DNA from: Pantoea sp. A4
GTDB taxonomy: Bacteria; Pseudomonadota; Gammaproteobacteria; Enterobacterales; Enterobacteriaceae
Direction of reading: 5' to 3'
Length of the DNA: 64,000 nucleotides
NCBI RefSeq assembly: GCF_000295955.2
Contig: NZ_ALXE01000021.1
Location: 124,001 to 188,000, forward strand
In this document: positions 56,099 to 64,000 of the stretch, one piece after another
How positions within the stretch are numbered: position 1 is the first letter of the stretch
Layout of the letters: each line of letters begins with the position of its first letter
Translations under genes and position numbers: made by a program
The notes under the pieces: generated by a model
Databases searched by the model: none
The model's input: only the letters and a program-made list of their open reading frames with translations
Told to the model about the DNA's origin: nothing

Positions 56099-57663
56099 AC
56101 GGGGCGCAGAGCTGGAAACCCACCAGCAATCCCTGGCTGGTCGCGATAACAGTGACCATCGCGGTGTTCATGGAGATTCTGGACACCACGATTGTCAACG
56201 TAGCGCTACCCCATATTGCTGGCTCGCTCTCGTCCAGCTACGACGAATCTACCTGGGTATTAACCTCTTATTTGGTCGCGAACGGCATTGTGCTGCCGAT
56301 CTCGGCCTTCTTTACCCGCGTGTTTGGTCGTAGGCAGTTCTTTATTATCTGTATTGTGATGTTCACCATCTGCTCTTTCCTGTGCGGTATTGCGACTGAA
56401 CTGTGGCAGATCATTTTATTCCGTGTTTTACAGGGCTTTTTTGGTGGCGGTTTGCAGCCGGTGCAGCAATCTGTACTGCTGGATTACTTCAAGCCGGAAG
56501 ATCGCGGCAAGGCCTTTGGCCTCTCTTCCATCGCGATTATTGTCGCGCCAATTATTGGCCCGACGATGGGGGGTTGGATCACCGATAATTTCAACTGGCG
56601 CTGGGTCTTCTTTATTAATATCCCGGTCGGCATTATGGCGGTGATCGCAATTTATAATCTGCTCGAAGATCCACCGTGGGAACGTAAGTGGGCACGTCAC
56701 CGTTTACGCATTGACTACATTGGCATCTCGTTAATCACCTTAGGCCTGGGCTGTTTACAGGTCTTCCTCGATCGCGGTGAAGATGAAGACTGGTTCAATT
56801 CCCACTTCATTATGGTCTTCGCCACGCTGGCGGTGGTCGGGATTGTCGGCGCTATCTACTGGCTGCTGTATGTCCGTAAGCCGGTGGTTGACCTGACCGT
56901 GATGAAAGATCGCAATTTCTGGGTCGCAGGGCTGCTGATGGCGGGCATGTCAGTCGCGTTATACGGCAGTTCCGTGGTGATGCCGCAGCTGGCACAGCAG
57001 GATTTAGGCTATACCGCTACTCTGGCAGGGCTATTCCTCTCGCCCAGTGGAGCTTTGATCGTCCTGACGATCCCGCTGGTGTTAAAACTGATGCCGGTGG
57101 TGCAGACGCGCTATCTGATTGCGTTTGGTTTTCTCTGTATGGCGCTCTCGTTTGTCTACTCTGCCACCCTGACACCGACGGTGGACTTTACCACGCTGAT
57201 GCTGATGCGCTGTGCGCAATCCATCGGTCTGGGCTTCCTGTTTGTCCCGCTCACCACCATTGCGTTTATCACCGTTCCCCAGCAGTTGAATGCTGACGCG
57301 GCGGCGTTGTTTACCATGTTCCGTAATGTGGCAGGATCGATTGGGATCTCGCTCTCGACGGCAGCGATCACCGAGAGAACGCAGGTTAACTCGGCGAATA
57401 TGGTGCACAACATGACGCCGTTAAATGAGCAATTTAACATCACGGTGCAGCAGTGGGCGCAAAACATCCGCGACTATACCAGCGCCATCGGCGATCCGAT
57501 TTCGCTGGCGACCGGGCAAATCTATCAAGAGATGATGACCCAGGCGCGTATTTTGGCTTACATCGATGTATTTACCGGGTTGACGGTGCTGGCACTGGTT
57601 CTGATCCCCGTTTGTTGGCTACTTTCGCCGATTAAAAGCGAAGGCAGTGCAGGAGCACACTGA
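56095..57663 (+). CDS. DHA2-family (EmrB-type) multidrug exporter
   Basis: Fourteen-helix major facilitator drug/proton antiporter, 522 residues. Helix 1 holds the DHA2 motif MEILDTTIVNVALPHIAGSL; motif A-like FFTRVFGRRQF follows, and motif C-like PIIGPTMGGWITDNFNWRW is in helix 5. It works as the inner-membrane pump of the operon's tripartite exporter and resembles EmrB. ATG 56095 overlaps the upstream stop; the outer-membrane gene starts one base after its TGA. Drug range cannot be read from sequence. Confidence 0.95.
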   Translation: MNGAQSWKPTSNPWLVAITVTIAVFMEILDTTIVNVALPHIAGSLSSSYDESTWVLTSYLVANGIVLPISAFFTRVFGRRQFFIICIVMFTICSFLCGIATELWQIILFRVLQGFFGGGLQPVQQSVLLDYFKPEDRGKAFGLSSIAIIVAPIIGPTMGGWITDNFNWRWVFFINIPVGIMAVIAIYNLLEDPPWERKWARHRLRIDYIGISLITLGLGCLQVFLDRGEDEDWFNSHFIMVFATLAVVGIVGAIYWLLYVRKPVVDLTVMKDRNFWVAGLLMAGMSVALYGSSVVMPQLAQQDLGYTATLAGLFLSPSGALIVLTIPLVLKLMPVVQTRYLIAFGFLCMALSFVYSATLTPTVDFTTLMLMRCAQSIGLGFLFVPLTTIAFITVPQQLNADAAALFTMFRNVAGSIGISLSTAAITERTQVNSANMVHNMTPLNEQFNITVQQWAQNIRDYTSAIGDPISLATGQIYQEMMTQARILAYIDVFTGLTVLALVLIPVCWLLSPIKSEGSAGAH

Positions 57664-57664
57664 C

Positions 57665-59188
57665 ATGAACGTTTCTTATTTTCCTCGCCTGAGCTTACTG
57701 GCACTGGCGATTACACTCAGTGGCTGCGCTGTAGGGCCAGACTACGAGGCGCCTAAGCCTCAGTTGCCAAACAGCTTCCACGATGTGACTTCACAGCAGG
57801 CCTCTAAAACGCAGGCCACCGCTACCGATCCGCGTTGGTGGCACAGTTTCAACGATCCGCAGCTCGATAGCCTGATCACCCGCGCAGTAGCGGGAAATCT
57901 ATCGTTGCAGCAGGCGGTGTTACGTATCGCCGGAGCGCGTGAACAGCTCACTCAGGCACGGGGTGGCTTCTTACCGAGCGTGAATGGCTCCGTGAAAGCC
58001 AGCCGGGAACAGCTGGGGCTGAAGGGGATACTCAAATCTCAGGATGTCTACAGCAAAGTGGACAGCGATGTAGCCGGTTCACTGGATAGCCTGACGCAAT
58101 CCGGCGGCTTCTATCAGGGAAGTTTCGATGCCAGTTGGGAACTGGATATGTGGGGCAAAGTACGTCGCCAGGTAGAGATGGCAGGGGCGCAGCAGCAGGT
58201 GGCCGTTGAGCAGCGTAATGATGCGCTGGTGTCACTGGAAGCTGAAGTGGCGCGCACCTACCTGCAATTACGCGGTGCGCAAACCACGCTGCAGACTTTG
58301 CAGCAGCAGATCTCCATCGCGCAGCAGACACAGTCCCTGACGCAGAATCAGCAGCATAATGGCTTAGCACCGCTCACCGATGTGGAGAACTCGCAGGCGC
58401 AACTCTTTAGCCTGCAAGCGCAACTGCCACAATATCAGGCGCAGGTGCAGCAGGCGATGAACAGCCTGGCGGTGTTACTGGGCAAAGTGCCGGGTTCGCT
58501 GGATGGCGAGTTAAGTCAGCAAAAAGCGCTGCCAGAGCTGCCGAAAATGGTGAACATAGGGATTCCTTCAACGCTGGCGCGCCGTCGCCCTGATGTTCGT
58601 CAGGCGGAAGCTGAACTTCATGCTCAGACAGCCAACATTGGTGTCTCGGTCGCCCAACTTTTCCCCAGCCTGTCACTCACGGGCCAGTTGGGCGTACGTA
58701 ACACCGATGCCAGTTATCTGGACAACTGGAGCAGCCATTTCTACAGCTTCGGCCCATCGCTATCGATTCCCATCTTCCAGGGCGGGCAACTGGTGGCTAG
58801 CGTGAAGCTGGCGCGAGCGCAGCAAGCCAACGCGGCGCTGCAATACCGCCAGACGGTGCTGACGGCCTTACAGGATGTCGAAAATGCGCTGGTGAGCTAC
58901 CGTGCGGACCAACAGCGGGTTATCGCATTAGATAACACCGCAGGCGCACTGCAACGTAGCTTTGATTTAGCCACGACCAGCTATCGCCAGGGGATTAGCA
59001 GCTTCCTGGAAGTGCTGGATGCCCAGCGCCAGCTGTCGCAGGCACAGGAGCAATCCACCCAGGCGAGAATGCAGAGTGCGCTGGATCTGGTGGCGTTGTA
59101 CAAAGCGTTAGGCGGTGGCTGGGAATCCTGGCAGAAGGTGCAGCTACCAGAATATTCAGTATTTGGACCTGGCACTCGGGTGCAATAA
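57665..59188 (+). CDS. NodT/OprM-type outer membrane efflux lipoprotein
   Basis: Outer-membrane factor of a tripartite pump, 507 residues. The lipoprotein signal ends in the lipobox LSGC (Cys21). Two OEP domains form the barrel and tunnel, with repeated Gln/Ala-rich helices and the tip motifs GFLPSVNGSVKASREQLG and PTLARRRPDVRQAEAELHA-like segments typical of the family. ATG 57665 is chosen because GCAGGAG lies ten bases upstream, inside the exporter gene's end. The E. coli emrAB operon lacks such a gene and relies on TolC, so this operon encodes its own channel. Confidence 0.94.
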   Translation: MNVSYFPRLSLLALAITLSGCAVGPDYEAPKPQLPNSFHDVTSQQASKTQATATDPRWWHSFNDPQLDSLITRAVAGNLSLQQAVLRIAGAREQLTQARGGFLPSVNGSVKASREQLGLKGILKSQDVYSKVDSDVAGSLDSLTQSGGFYQGSFDASWELDMWGKVRRQVEMAGAQQQVAVEQRNDALVSLEAEVARTYLQLRGAQTTLQTLQQQISIAQQTQSLTQNQQHNGLAPLTDVENSQAQLFSLQAQLPQYQAQVQQAMNSLAVLLGKVPGSLDGELSQQKALPELPKMVNIGIPSTLARRRPDVRQAEAELHAQTANIGVSVAQLFPSLSLTGQLGVRNTDASYLDNWSSHFYSFGPSLSIPIFQGGQLVASVKLARAQQANAALQYRQTVLTALQDVENALVSYRADQQRVIALDNTAGALQRSFDLATTSYRQGISSFLEVLDAQRQLSQAQEQSTQARMQSALDLVALYKALGGGWESWQKVQLPEYSVFGPGTRVQ

Positions 59189-59197
59189 AAAATTTAT

Positions 59198-59236
59198 TTC
59201 ATTCTTCGCAGTTTCAGGTCGACTGCGAAGAATGAA
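59198..59236. repeat. 14-base inverted repeat after the efflux operon
   Basis: TTCATTCTTCGCAG (59198-59211) and CTGCGAAGAATGAA (59223-59236), 11 bases apart, start 10 bases after the last efflux gene. The stem is perfect but there is no clear uridine run, so its role as a terminator is uncertain. Confidence 0.55.
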
Positions 59237-59315
59237 TGAAACAAAAATCCGCCTTAAATTCCCTCTATGAAATGATTGACTCCCATCATTGCTGTCATAT
59301 CCATCTTTTTATGAT

Positions 59316-59336
59316 GTAATTGTGATCTCAATTACC
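59316..59336. promoter_or_regulatory. palindrome with CRP-like half-site
   Basis: GTAATTG (59316-59322) and CAATTAC (59329-59335) form a perfect 7-base dyad. Within it TGTGATCTCAATTACC carries one full CRP half-site (TGTGA) and a degenerate second half. Position is about 120 bases upstream of the sugar transporter, where a carbon-source regulator might bind. Confidence 0.4.
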
Positions 59337-59454
59337 TCTTTGTCTGTTTTCTATGCGCTGTCACGCAAAACTTAAATTTCATTATAGCAGATCTTGGTAA
59401 AAATAATCTATTTTCAGGGAGAGCATCTCATCATAATCCTAATAAGGAGATTGT

Positions 59455-60939
59455 ATGTCCCGGGAAAAGTATCTCACCCTTAATAAAGCCTCAGGGCCGA
59501 ACAGTTCGGCCAAAGCTGAGCCTTTTGTCAGGGTCATCGCGCTGATTGCCACCCTGGGTGGCTTGTTGTTTGGTTATGACACCGGGGTGATTTCAGGGGC
59601 CTTGTTGTTTATGGGGGGAGAGCTGCATCTCACCCCCTTTACCACCGGGTTAGTCACCAGCAGTCTGTTATTTGGTGCCGCTTTTGGCGCGCTGTTATCG
59701 GGTCACTGCGCGGCGGCTATCGGGCGGCGTAGAATCATTCTGGTGCTGGCGATTATTTTTGCCATTGGTGCATTGGGAACGTCTCTGGCCCCTGACGTTG
59801 AATGGATGATTATTTTCCGTGTCATCCTCGGGGTTGCCGTTGGCGGTGCTTCAGCGACGGTACCGGTCTATATCGCGGAAATTGCCCCGGCGAATAAACG
59901 GGGTCAGTTTGTGACGTTGCAGGAGTTGATGATTGTCAGCGGTCAGATGTTGGCATTTATGTCTAACGCGGGCTTCAATGCTGCCTGGGGTGGGGATACC
60001 ACCTGGCGCTGGATGTTAGCTGTGGCCACCGTGCCAGCGGTGCTGTTGTGGTTTGGCATGCTGTTTATGCCTGATACGCCACGCTGGTATGCCATGAAAG
60101 GCCGCCTGGCTGAAGCGCGTAAAGTCCTGGAACGTACCCGAGCCAAACAGGATGTGGAGTGGGAACTGACGGAAATTGAGGAAACCCTCTCGGAAGAGCA
60201 GGAAAAACAGAAGCCGCGTCTGCGTGAATTGCGCAAGCCGTGGTTATTCCGCCTGTTCTGGATCGGCATGGGGATTGCCATGATTCAGCAGCTAACCGGT
60301 GTTAACACCATCATGTACTACGCCCCGACCATGTTGAAATCGGTGGGAATGGACGATAGTGCATCGTTATTTGCCACCATTGCCAATGGGGTCATTTCGG
60401 TATTAATGACCTTTGTCGGCATCTGGTTACTGGGGAAAATAGGTCGTCGCACCATGACGATGATTGGTCAGTTTGGTTGTACCGCATGCCTGGTATTTAT
60501 TGGGACGGTGAGTTATTTAATGCCGGAAAGTATCAACGGACAGCCTGATATTCTGCGTAGCTATATGGTGCTATTAGGAATGTTGCTTTTCCTGAGCTTC
60601 CAGCAGGGTGCGCTGTCACCGGTGACCTGGCTGCTGTTATCTGAGATTTTCCCTACGCGTTTGCGCGGTATTTTTATGGGCGGAGCGGTATTTGCACTCT
60701 GGATTTCTAACTTCTTAATCGCTTTGATGTTCCCGGTTCTGTTGGCGAGCGTGGGTCTGGCTGGCACTTTCTTTATCTTTGCCGTTATCGGAATATTGGG
60801 TGCCATTTTTGTTGTTACCTGTGTACCCGAAACGCGCGATCGTAGCCTTGAACAAATCGAACACTACTTACATGAGTGGTTGTCGCCAAATGAAGCGGAG
60901 CAGGTGACGCTTTCTCAACCGGTTAAGCGAACTTCATAA
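59455..60939 (+). CDS. sugar porter family MFS transporter
   Basis: Twelve-helix sugar/proton symporter of 494 residues. Family signatures: GGLLFGYDTGVISGALLF in helix 1, GHCAAAIGRRR (a divergent motif A), VPVYIAEIAPANKRGQFVTLQELM (PESPR-type region), MPDTPRWYAMKGRLAEA after helix 6, QQLTGVNTIMYYAPT in helix 7 and VPETRDRSLEQIE at the end. This is the XylE/AraE/GalP/inositol-transporter group; the substrate cannot be named. ATG 59455 follows AAGGAGATTGT. It stands alone with its own terminator. Confidence 0.94.
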   Translation: MSREKYLTLNKASGPNSSAKAEPFVRVIALIATLGGLLFGYDTGVISGALLFMGGELHLTPFTTGLVTSSLLFGAAFGALLSGHCAAAIGRRRIILVLAIIFAIGALGTSLAPDVEWMIIFRVILGVAVGGASATVPVYIAEIAPANKRGQFVTLQELMIVSGQMLAFMSNAGFNAAWGGDTTWRWMLAVATVPAVLLWFGMLFMPDTPRWYAMKGRLAEARKVLERTRAKQDVEWELTEIEETLSEEQEKQKPRLRELRKPWLFRLFWIGMGIAMIQQLTGVNTIMYYAPTMLKSVGMDDSASLFATIANGVISVLMTFVGIWLLGKIGRRTMTMIGQFGCTACLVFIGTVSYLMPESINGQPDILRSYMVLLGMLLFLSFQQGALSPVTWLLLSEIFPTRLRGIFMGGAVFALWISNFLIALMFPVLLASVGLAGTFFIFAVIGILGAIFVVTCVPETRDRSLEQIEHYLHEWLSPNEAEQVTLSQPVKRTS

Positions 60940-60972
60940 TCTAAAATATTAAGCTGTTGCAAACTATTTCAG

Positions 60973-60996
60973 GCCGGTCTTAAACCGGCTTTTTTT
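60973..60996 (+). terminator. sugar transporter terminator
   Basis: GCCGGT (60973-60978) and ACCGGC (60984-60989) with a five-base loop and seven uridines, 34 bases after the stop. Confidence 0.88.
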
Positions 60997-61113
60997 ATGG
61001 CGATAGTTGGCGAAAATGTGACAAATCTCGCTGAATACTGAAAGGATTGTGTCAGGAACTCTCCGCGGGCTCGCGCATTATCTCTGGCTATCCGCTTTAC
61101 CATTCACGCCTTC

Positions 61114-61129
61114 TTAACAATATTGTTAA
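61114..61129. repeat. 16-base perfect palindrome upstream of hns
   Basis: TTAACAATATTGTTAA reads the same on both strands. It lies about 240 bases upstream of the hns gene in an otherwise gene-free stretch of about 365 bases (60997-61361) that becomes very AT-rich toward hns. A candidate operator; the regulator is unknown. Confidence 0.4.
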
Positions 61130-61361
61130 TCCATGGTTTAAGTTAGTCCGGTCTTTGAAATCGATACCATAGAGTTTTACTGGCTTTACCCCGCATTTTA
61201 TTCCCCCGATTTATTAAACAAAATGTGCCCTGGAAAAGGACAAAAAGTGATAAATGTGCGGTATAGAATTAACGTAACAACAAAATTATTTTATTTTTCT
61301 ATTTGATTTAGGTAATCTTGGCGCTACAGTTTTATTACCCCCCTTAATCAAGGACATTGTG

Positions 61362-61760
61362 ATGAGTGATGCATTTAAAGTATTGAACAACATTCGCACA
61401 TTGCGTGCTCAGGCTCGTGAAGTTGCGTTGACCGATCTGGAAGAAATTCTGGAGAAATTAACTGTAGTTGTGACCGAACGTCGCGAAGAAGTTGAAGCTG
61501 AGCAAACTCAGAATCGCGAAAAAGAAGAAAAACTGTCTAAATACCGTGAAATGCTGCTGGCAGACGGTATCGACCCGAATGAATTGCTGGGTGCACTGGA
61601 AACCGGTAAAAAACGCGCTAAGCGTGCACCGCGTCCAGCTAAATACTCTTACACCGACGAAAACGGTGAGCAGAAATCATGGACTGGCCAGGGCCGTACT
61701 CCAGCTGCAATCAAAAAAGCACTGGACGCAGGCAAAAGCCTGGATGATTTCCTGATCTAA
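61362..61760 (+). CDS. hns: H-NS family nucleoid protein
   Basis: DNA-binding silencer of AT-rich genes. 132 residues: N-terminal coiled-coil oligomerisation domain ([27 protein letters not shown]), linker, and C-terminal DNA-binding domain with the minor-groove loop [16 protein letters not shown]. It ends KSLDDFLI, without the last two residues of E. coli H-NS and thus like StpA at the extreme end, but the core ([17 protein letters not shown]) is closer to H-NS. ATG 61362 with AAGGA seven bases upstream; GTG 61359 is less likely. Its neighbours are not the E. coli hns neighbours, so whether it is the main copy or a paralogue is open. Confidence 0.93.
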   Translation: MSDAFKVLNNIRTLRAQAREVALTDLEEILEKLTVVVTERREEVEAEQTQNREKEEKLSKYREMLLADGIDPNELLGALETGKKRAKRAPRPAKYSYTDENGEQKSWTGQGRTPAAIKKALDAGKSLDDFLI

Positions 61761-61893
61761 TCATTGAGTAATACGCCGGGCAGCAAAGGATGGCAAGTGT
61801 GCGTGGATGCGCATACGGGCTGTACCACAAGGTCACAGCAACGCCATCAGATAATGGAAGCCTGGTGAGAAGTACACAATCCTTGGAAGTGGG

Positions 61894-61929
61894 AGCCGAT
61901 GAGCGCGAAAGCGTTCATCGGCTTTTTTA
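61894..61929 (+). terminator. terminator downstream of hns
   Basis: Arms AGCCGATGA (61894-61902) and TCATCGGCT (61915-61923), with an inner CGC-GAAA-GCG stem and six uridines. It lies 134 bases after the hns stop, leaving a long transcribed 3' region with further short stems. Confidence 0.9.
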
Positions 61930-62027
61930 CTTACTGATGTCGTGTTGTCCGGGGTGGCGGGGTAGCGGCTTCCTCTGGCATAATGGCGGCTGTTTTTTCT
62001 TCTCTGAATCAAAAAAAGGTCATCGCC

Positions 62028-63620
62028 GTGTTAGTCAGCAGCAATATCACCATGCAGTTTGGCAGTAAGCCGCTGTTTGAGAATATCTCCGTGAAATTTG
62101 GTGGGGGTAATCGTTACGGTTTAATCGGTGCTAATGGCAGCGGTAAATCCACTTTTATGAAAATTCTGGGTGGAGACTTGGTTCCGAGCGGAGGCAACGT
62201 TTCATACGATCCTAATGAGCGCATTGGTAAGCTGCGTCAGGATCAGTTTGCGTTCGAAGAATACAGCGTGTTGGATACGGTCATTATGGGCCACAACGAG
62301 CTGTGGGAAGTAAAGGAAGAGCGCGACCGCATTTATGCTTTGCCGGAAATGAGCGAAGAGGAAGGCTATAAAGTGGCTGACCTTGAAGTGCTGTACGGTG
62401 AAATGGATGGCTACAGCGCTGAATCACGCGCTGGAGAATTATTACTCGGTGTTGGCATTCCCGTTGAGCAACATTATGGCCCAATGAGCGAAATAGCGCC
62501 GGGCTGGAAATTGCGTGTGTTACTGGCGCAGGCACTGTTTGCGAATCCAGATATTTTGTTACTCGATGAACCGACGAACAACCTGGATATCGATACTATC
62601 CGTTGGCTGGAGCAGGTACTTAACGAACGTAACAGTACCATGATTATCATTTCGCACGACCGTCACTTCCTGAATATGGTTTGTACGCACATGGCGGATC
62701 TGGATTACGGCGAACTGCGTGTGTACCCAGGTAATTATGACGAATACATGACTGCGGCAACGCAGGCGCGTGAACGTCTGTTATCTGATAACGCGAAAAA
62801 GAAAGCACAGATCGCAGATCTGCAATCTTTCGTCAGCCGCTTTAGTGCTAACGCCTCTAAATCTCGTCAGGCGACATCGCGCGCTAAACAGATTGATAAA
62901 ATTAAACTGGATGAAGTTAAAGCATCGAGTCGTCAAAACCCGTTCATTCGCTTCGAGCAAGATAAAAAACTCTTCCGTAACGCACTGGAAGTCGAAGCAC
63001 TGACGAAAGGTTTTGATAATGGCCCGCTGTTTAAAAACTTTAACCTGCTGTTAGAAGTTGGTGAAAAAGTTGCCGTGCTCGGTGCCAACGGTATTGGTAA
63101 AACCACGTTGTTAAAAACCCTGGTGGGTGAATTAACCCCGGATAACGGAACGGTAAAATGGTCTGAAAATGCGCAGATTGGTTATTATGCGCAGGACCAC
63201 GCGGCTGATTTTGCTGATGACCTGACGGTATTCGACTGGATGAGCCAGTGGAAGCAACCGGGCGATGATGAGCAGGCAGTACGTAGCATTTTGGGCCGCT
63301 TGCTGTTCAGCCAGGATGATATTAAGAAACCGGCTAAGGTTCTCTCCGGTGGTGAGAAAGGTCGTATGCTGTTCGGTAAGCTGATGATGGAAAAACCGAA
63401 CATCCTGCTGATGGACGAACCCACCAACCACCTCGACATGGAATCGATCGAATCGATCAACCTGGCGCTGGAAGGCTACGAAGGGACCGTGGTGTTTGTC
63501 TCTCACGACCGTGAGTTCGTTAGCTCACTGGCCACCCGTATTCTGGAAATCAAAGCAGATCGCGTGGTGGATTTCACCGGCAACTACGAAGATTACCTGC
63601 GCAGCCAGGGCATCGCCTGA
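62028..63620 (+). CDS. ybiT: ABC-F ATPase YbiT
   Basis: Cytoplasmic ABC-F protein, a translation-associated ATPase expected to act on the ribosome. 530 residues as in E. coli. The start is GTG 62028, with AAGGT nine bases upstream, aligning with the E. coli start; the frame is open back to 61983 without support. Two ABC domains: Walker [11 protein letters not shown] and [10 protein letters not shown], signature-region LSGGEKGRM in the second, Walker [12 protein letters not shown] and [11 protein letters not shown], joined by the P-site-type linker rich in Lys/Arg ([22 protein letters not shown]). ATP motifs are intact. Confidence 0.97.
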   Translation: MLVSSNITMQFGSKPLFENISVKFGGGNRYGLIGANGSGKSTFMKILGGDLVPSGGNVSYDPNERIGKLRQDQFAFEEYSVLDTVIMGHNELWEVKEERDRIYALPEMSEEEGYKVADLEVLYGEMDGYSAESRAGELLLGVGIPVEQHYGPMSEIAPGWKLRVLLAQALFANPDILLLDEPTNNLDIDTIRWLEQVLNERNSTMIIISHDRHFLNMVCTHMADLDYGELRVYPGNYDEYMTAATQARERLLSDNAKKKAQIADLQSFVSRFSANASKSRQATSRAKQIDKIKLDEVKASSRQNPFIRFEQDKKLFRNALEVEALTKGFDNGPLFKNFNLLLEVGEKVAVLGANGIGKTTLLKTLVGELTPDNGTVKWSENAQIGYYAQDHAADFADDLTVFDWMSQWKQPGDDEQAVRSILGRLLFSQDDIKKPAKVLSGGEKGRMLFGKLMMEKPNILLMDEPTNHLDMESIESINLALEGYEGTVVFVSHDREFVSSLATRILEIKADRVVDFTGNYEDYLRSQGIA

Positions 63621-63630
63621 TGTCGGGCGG

Positions 63631-64000
63631 TCACCCTCCGGGGTGGCCGCACACTTCACAGCGCGGATCTTGATTGACCTTAATTTCGCGAAACTGCAAC
63701 GTCATTGCCTCATACAGCAGCAATTTTCCTGGCTGCGTCACACCAAATTCCGCCAATATCTTCAACGTCTCCATCGCTTGCAGTGCCCCGATCACGCCCA
63801 CTAACGGTGACATCACGCCTGCTTCTACGCAGCTTAATGTTTGATCGCCAAACAGACGGCTGATGCAGCGATAGCAAGGTTCATCCGGTTGCCAGCGAAA
63901 CACCATCAGTTGGCCTTCCATACGAATCGCTGCGCCGGAGATCAAGGGCACCCGCTGTGCCAGGCAAAGCCGGTTAAGCTGTTCCCGGGTCTCAACGTTA
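63631..64000 (-). CDS. moeB: molybdopterin-synthase adenylyltransferase, N-terminal part outside the window
   Basis: C-terminal 122 residues of MoeB, which adenylates the C-terminus of MoaD so that sulfur can be loaded for molybdopterin synthesis. The frame is open to the window edge (NVETREQLNRLCLAQR then VPLISGAAIRMEGQ), so the first half lies outside. The catalytic-type Cys is in LSCVEAGVMSP (E. coli C187), and zinc ligands in CYRCISRLFG and CEVCGHPGG. Convergent with ybiT, ten bases apart. Identity with the E. coli protein is evident throughout. Confidence 0.96.
   Translation of the reverse strand, partial: NVETREQLNRLCLAQRVPLISGAAIRMEGQLMVFRWQPDEPCYRCISRLFGDQTLSCVEAGVMSPLVGVIGALQAMETLKILAEFGVTQPGKLLLYEAMTLQFREIKVNQDPRCEVCGHPGG

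Overview
The window reads as chromosomal DNA of a member of the Enterobacterales. Almost every gene has a clear Escherichia coli counterpart in the same local order. A domain-by-domain reading puts it closest to the Erwiniaceae (Pantoea/Erwinia type): ada is absent from the apbE-alkB locus, an H-NS-type gene sits next to ybiT, and blocks that are far apart in E. coli are joined here (pxpA-nei against yfaE-nrdBA; fruBKA against mntS/mntR-ybiR). The genus is an inference; the order is secure. There is no prophage, plasmid or CRISPR array, and only one small insertion element.

Layout. 1-1.5 kb: end of pxpA (5-oxoprolinase subunit) and nei. 1.5-6.4 kb, leftward: ubiG, then nrdA-nrdB-yfaE (aerobic ribonucleotide reductase and its iron-cofactor ferredoxin), with DnaA and NrdR sites upstream of nrdA. 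6.6-15.5 kb: gyrA, then the Rcs phosphorelay (rcsC rightward, rcsD-rcsB leftward). 16.4-22 kb: the antisense RNA micF and the porin ompC, two very small leftward ORFs (one behind a good sigma-54 promoter match), apbE, alkB and yojI. 22-29 kb is the accessory part: an EntD-type phosphopantetheinyl transferase, two small unknown genes, an SRPBCC protein, a LysR regulator, a standalone TnpB element with matching end hairpins, and a two-gene sugar/polyol operon (isomerase plus Gfo/Idh/MocA dehydrogenase) behind a perfect LacI-type operator. 29-47.5 kb is a conserved block: proL tRNA, yejM, yejL, yejK, rplY, radD, rsuA, bcr, yejG, yejFEBA (peptide/microcin C importer), pdeN, mepS, lpxT and yeiR. 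47.6-52.7 kb: yeiP, yeiW and the fructose PTS operon fruBKA with two Cra operators. 52.8-54.8 kb: a manganese locus, with a 63-residue MntS-like protein divergent from mntR-ybiR and an MntR box between them. 55-61 kb: a complete EmrAB/outer-membrane-factor efflux operon and a sugar-porter family transporter. 61.3-64 kb: an H-NS protein, ybiT and the end of moeB.

Several genes act together: nrdA/nrdB/yfaE; rcsC/rcsD/rcsB, which control envelope functions that include neighbours such as ompC's regulon; yejM, lpxT and mepS in envelope building; fruB/fruK/fruA; mntR with the MntS-like protein; and the three efflux genes. The observations most worth following are the extended MntS-like protein, the sigma-54-type promoter in front of a 47-residue ORF, and the TnpB element whose right end appears to supply the stop codon of the neighbouring isomerase gene.
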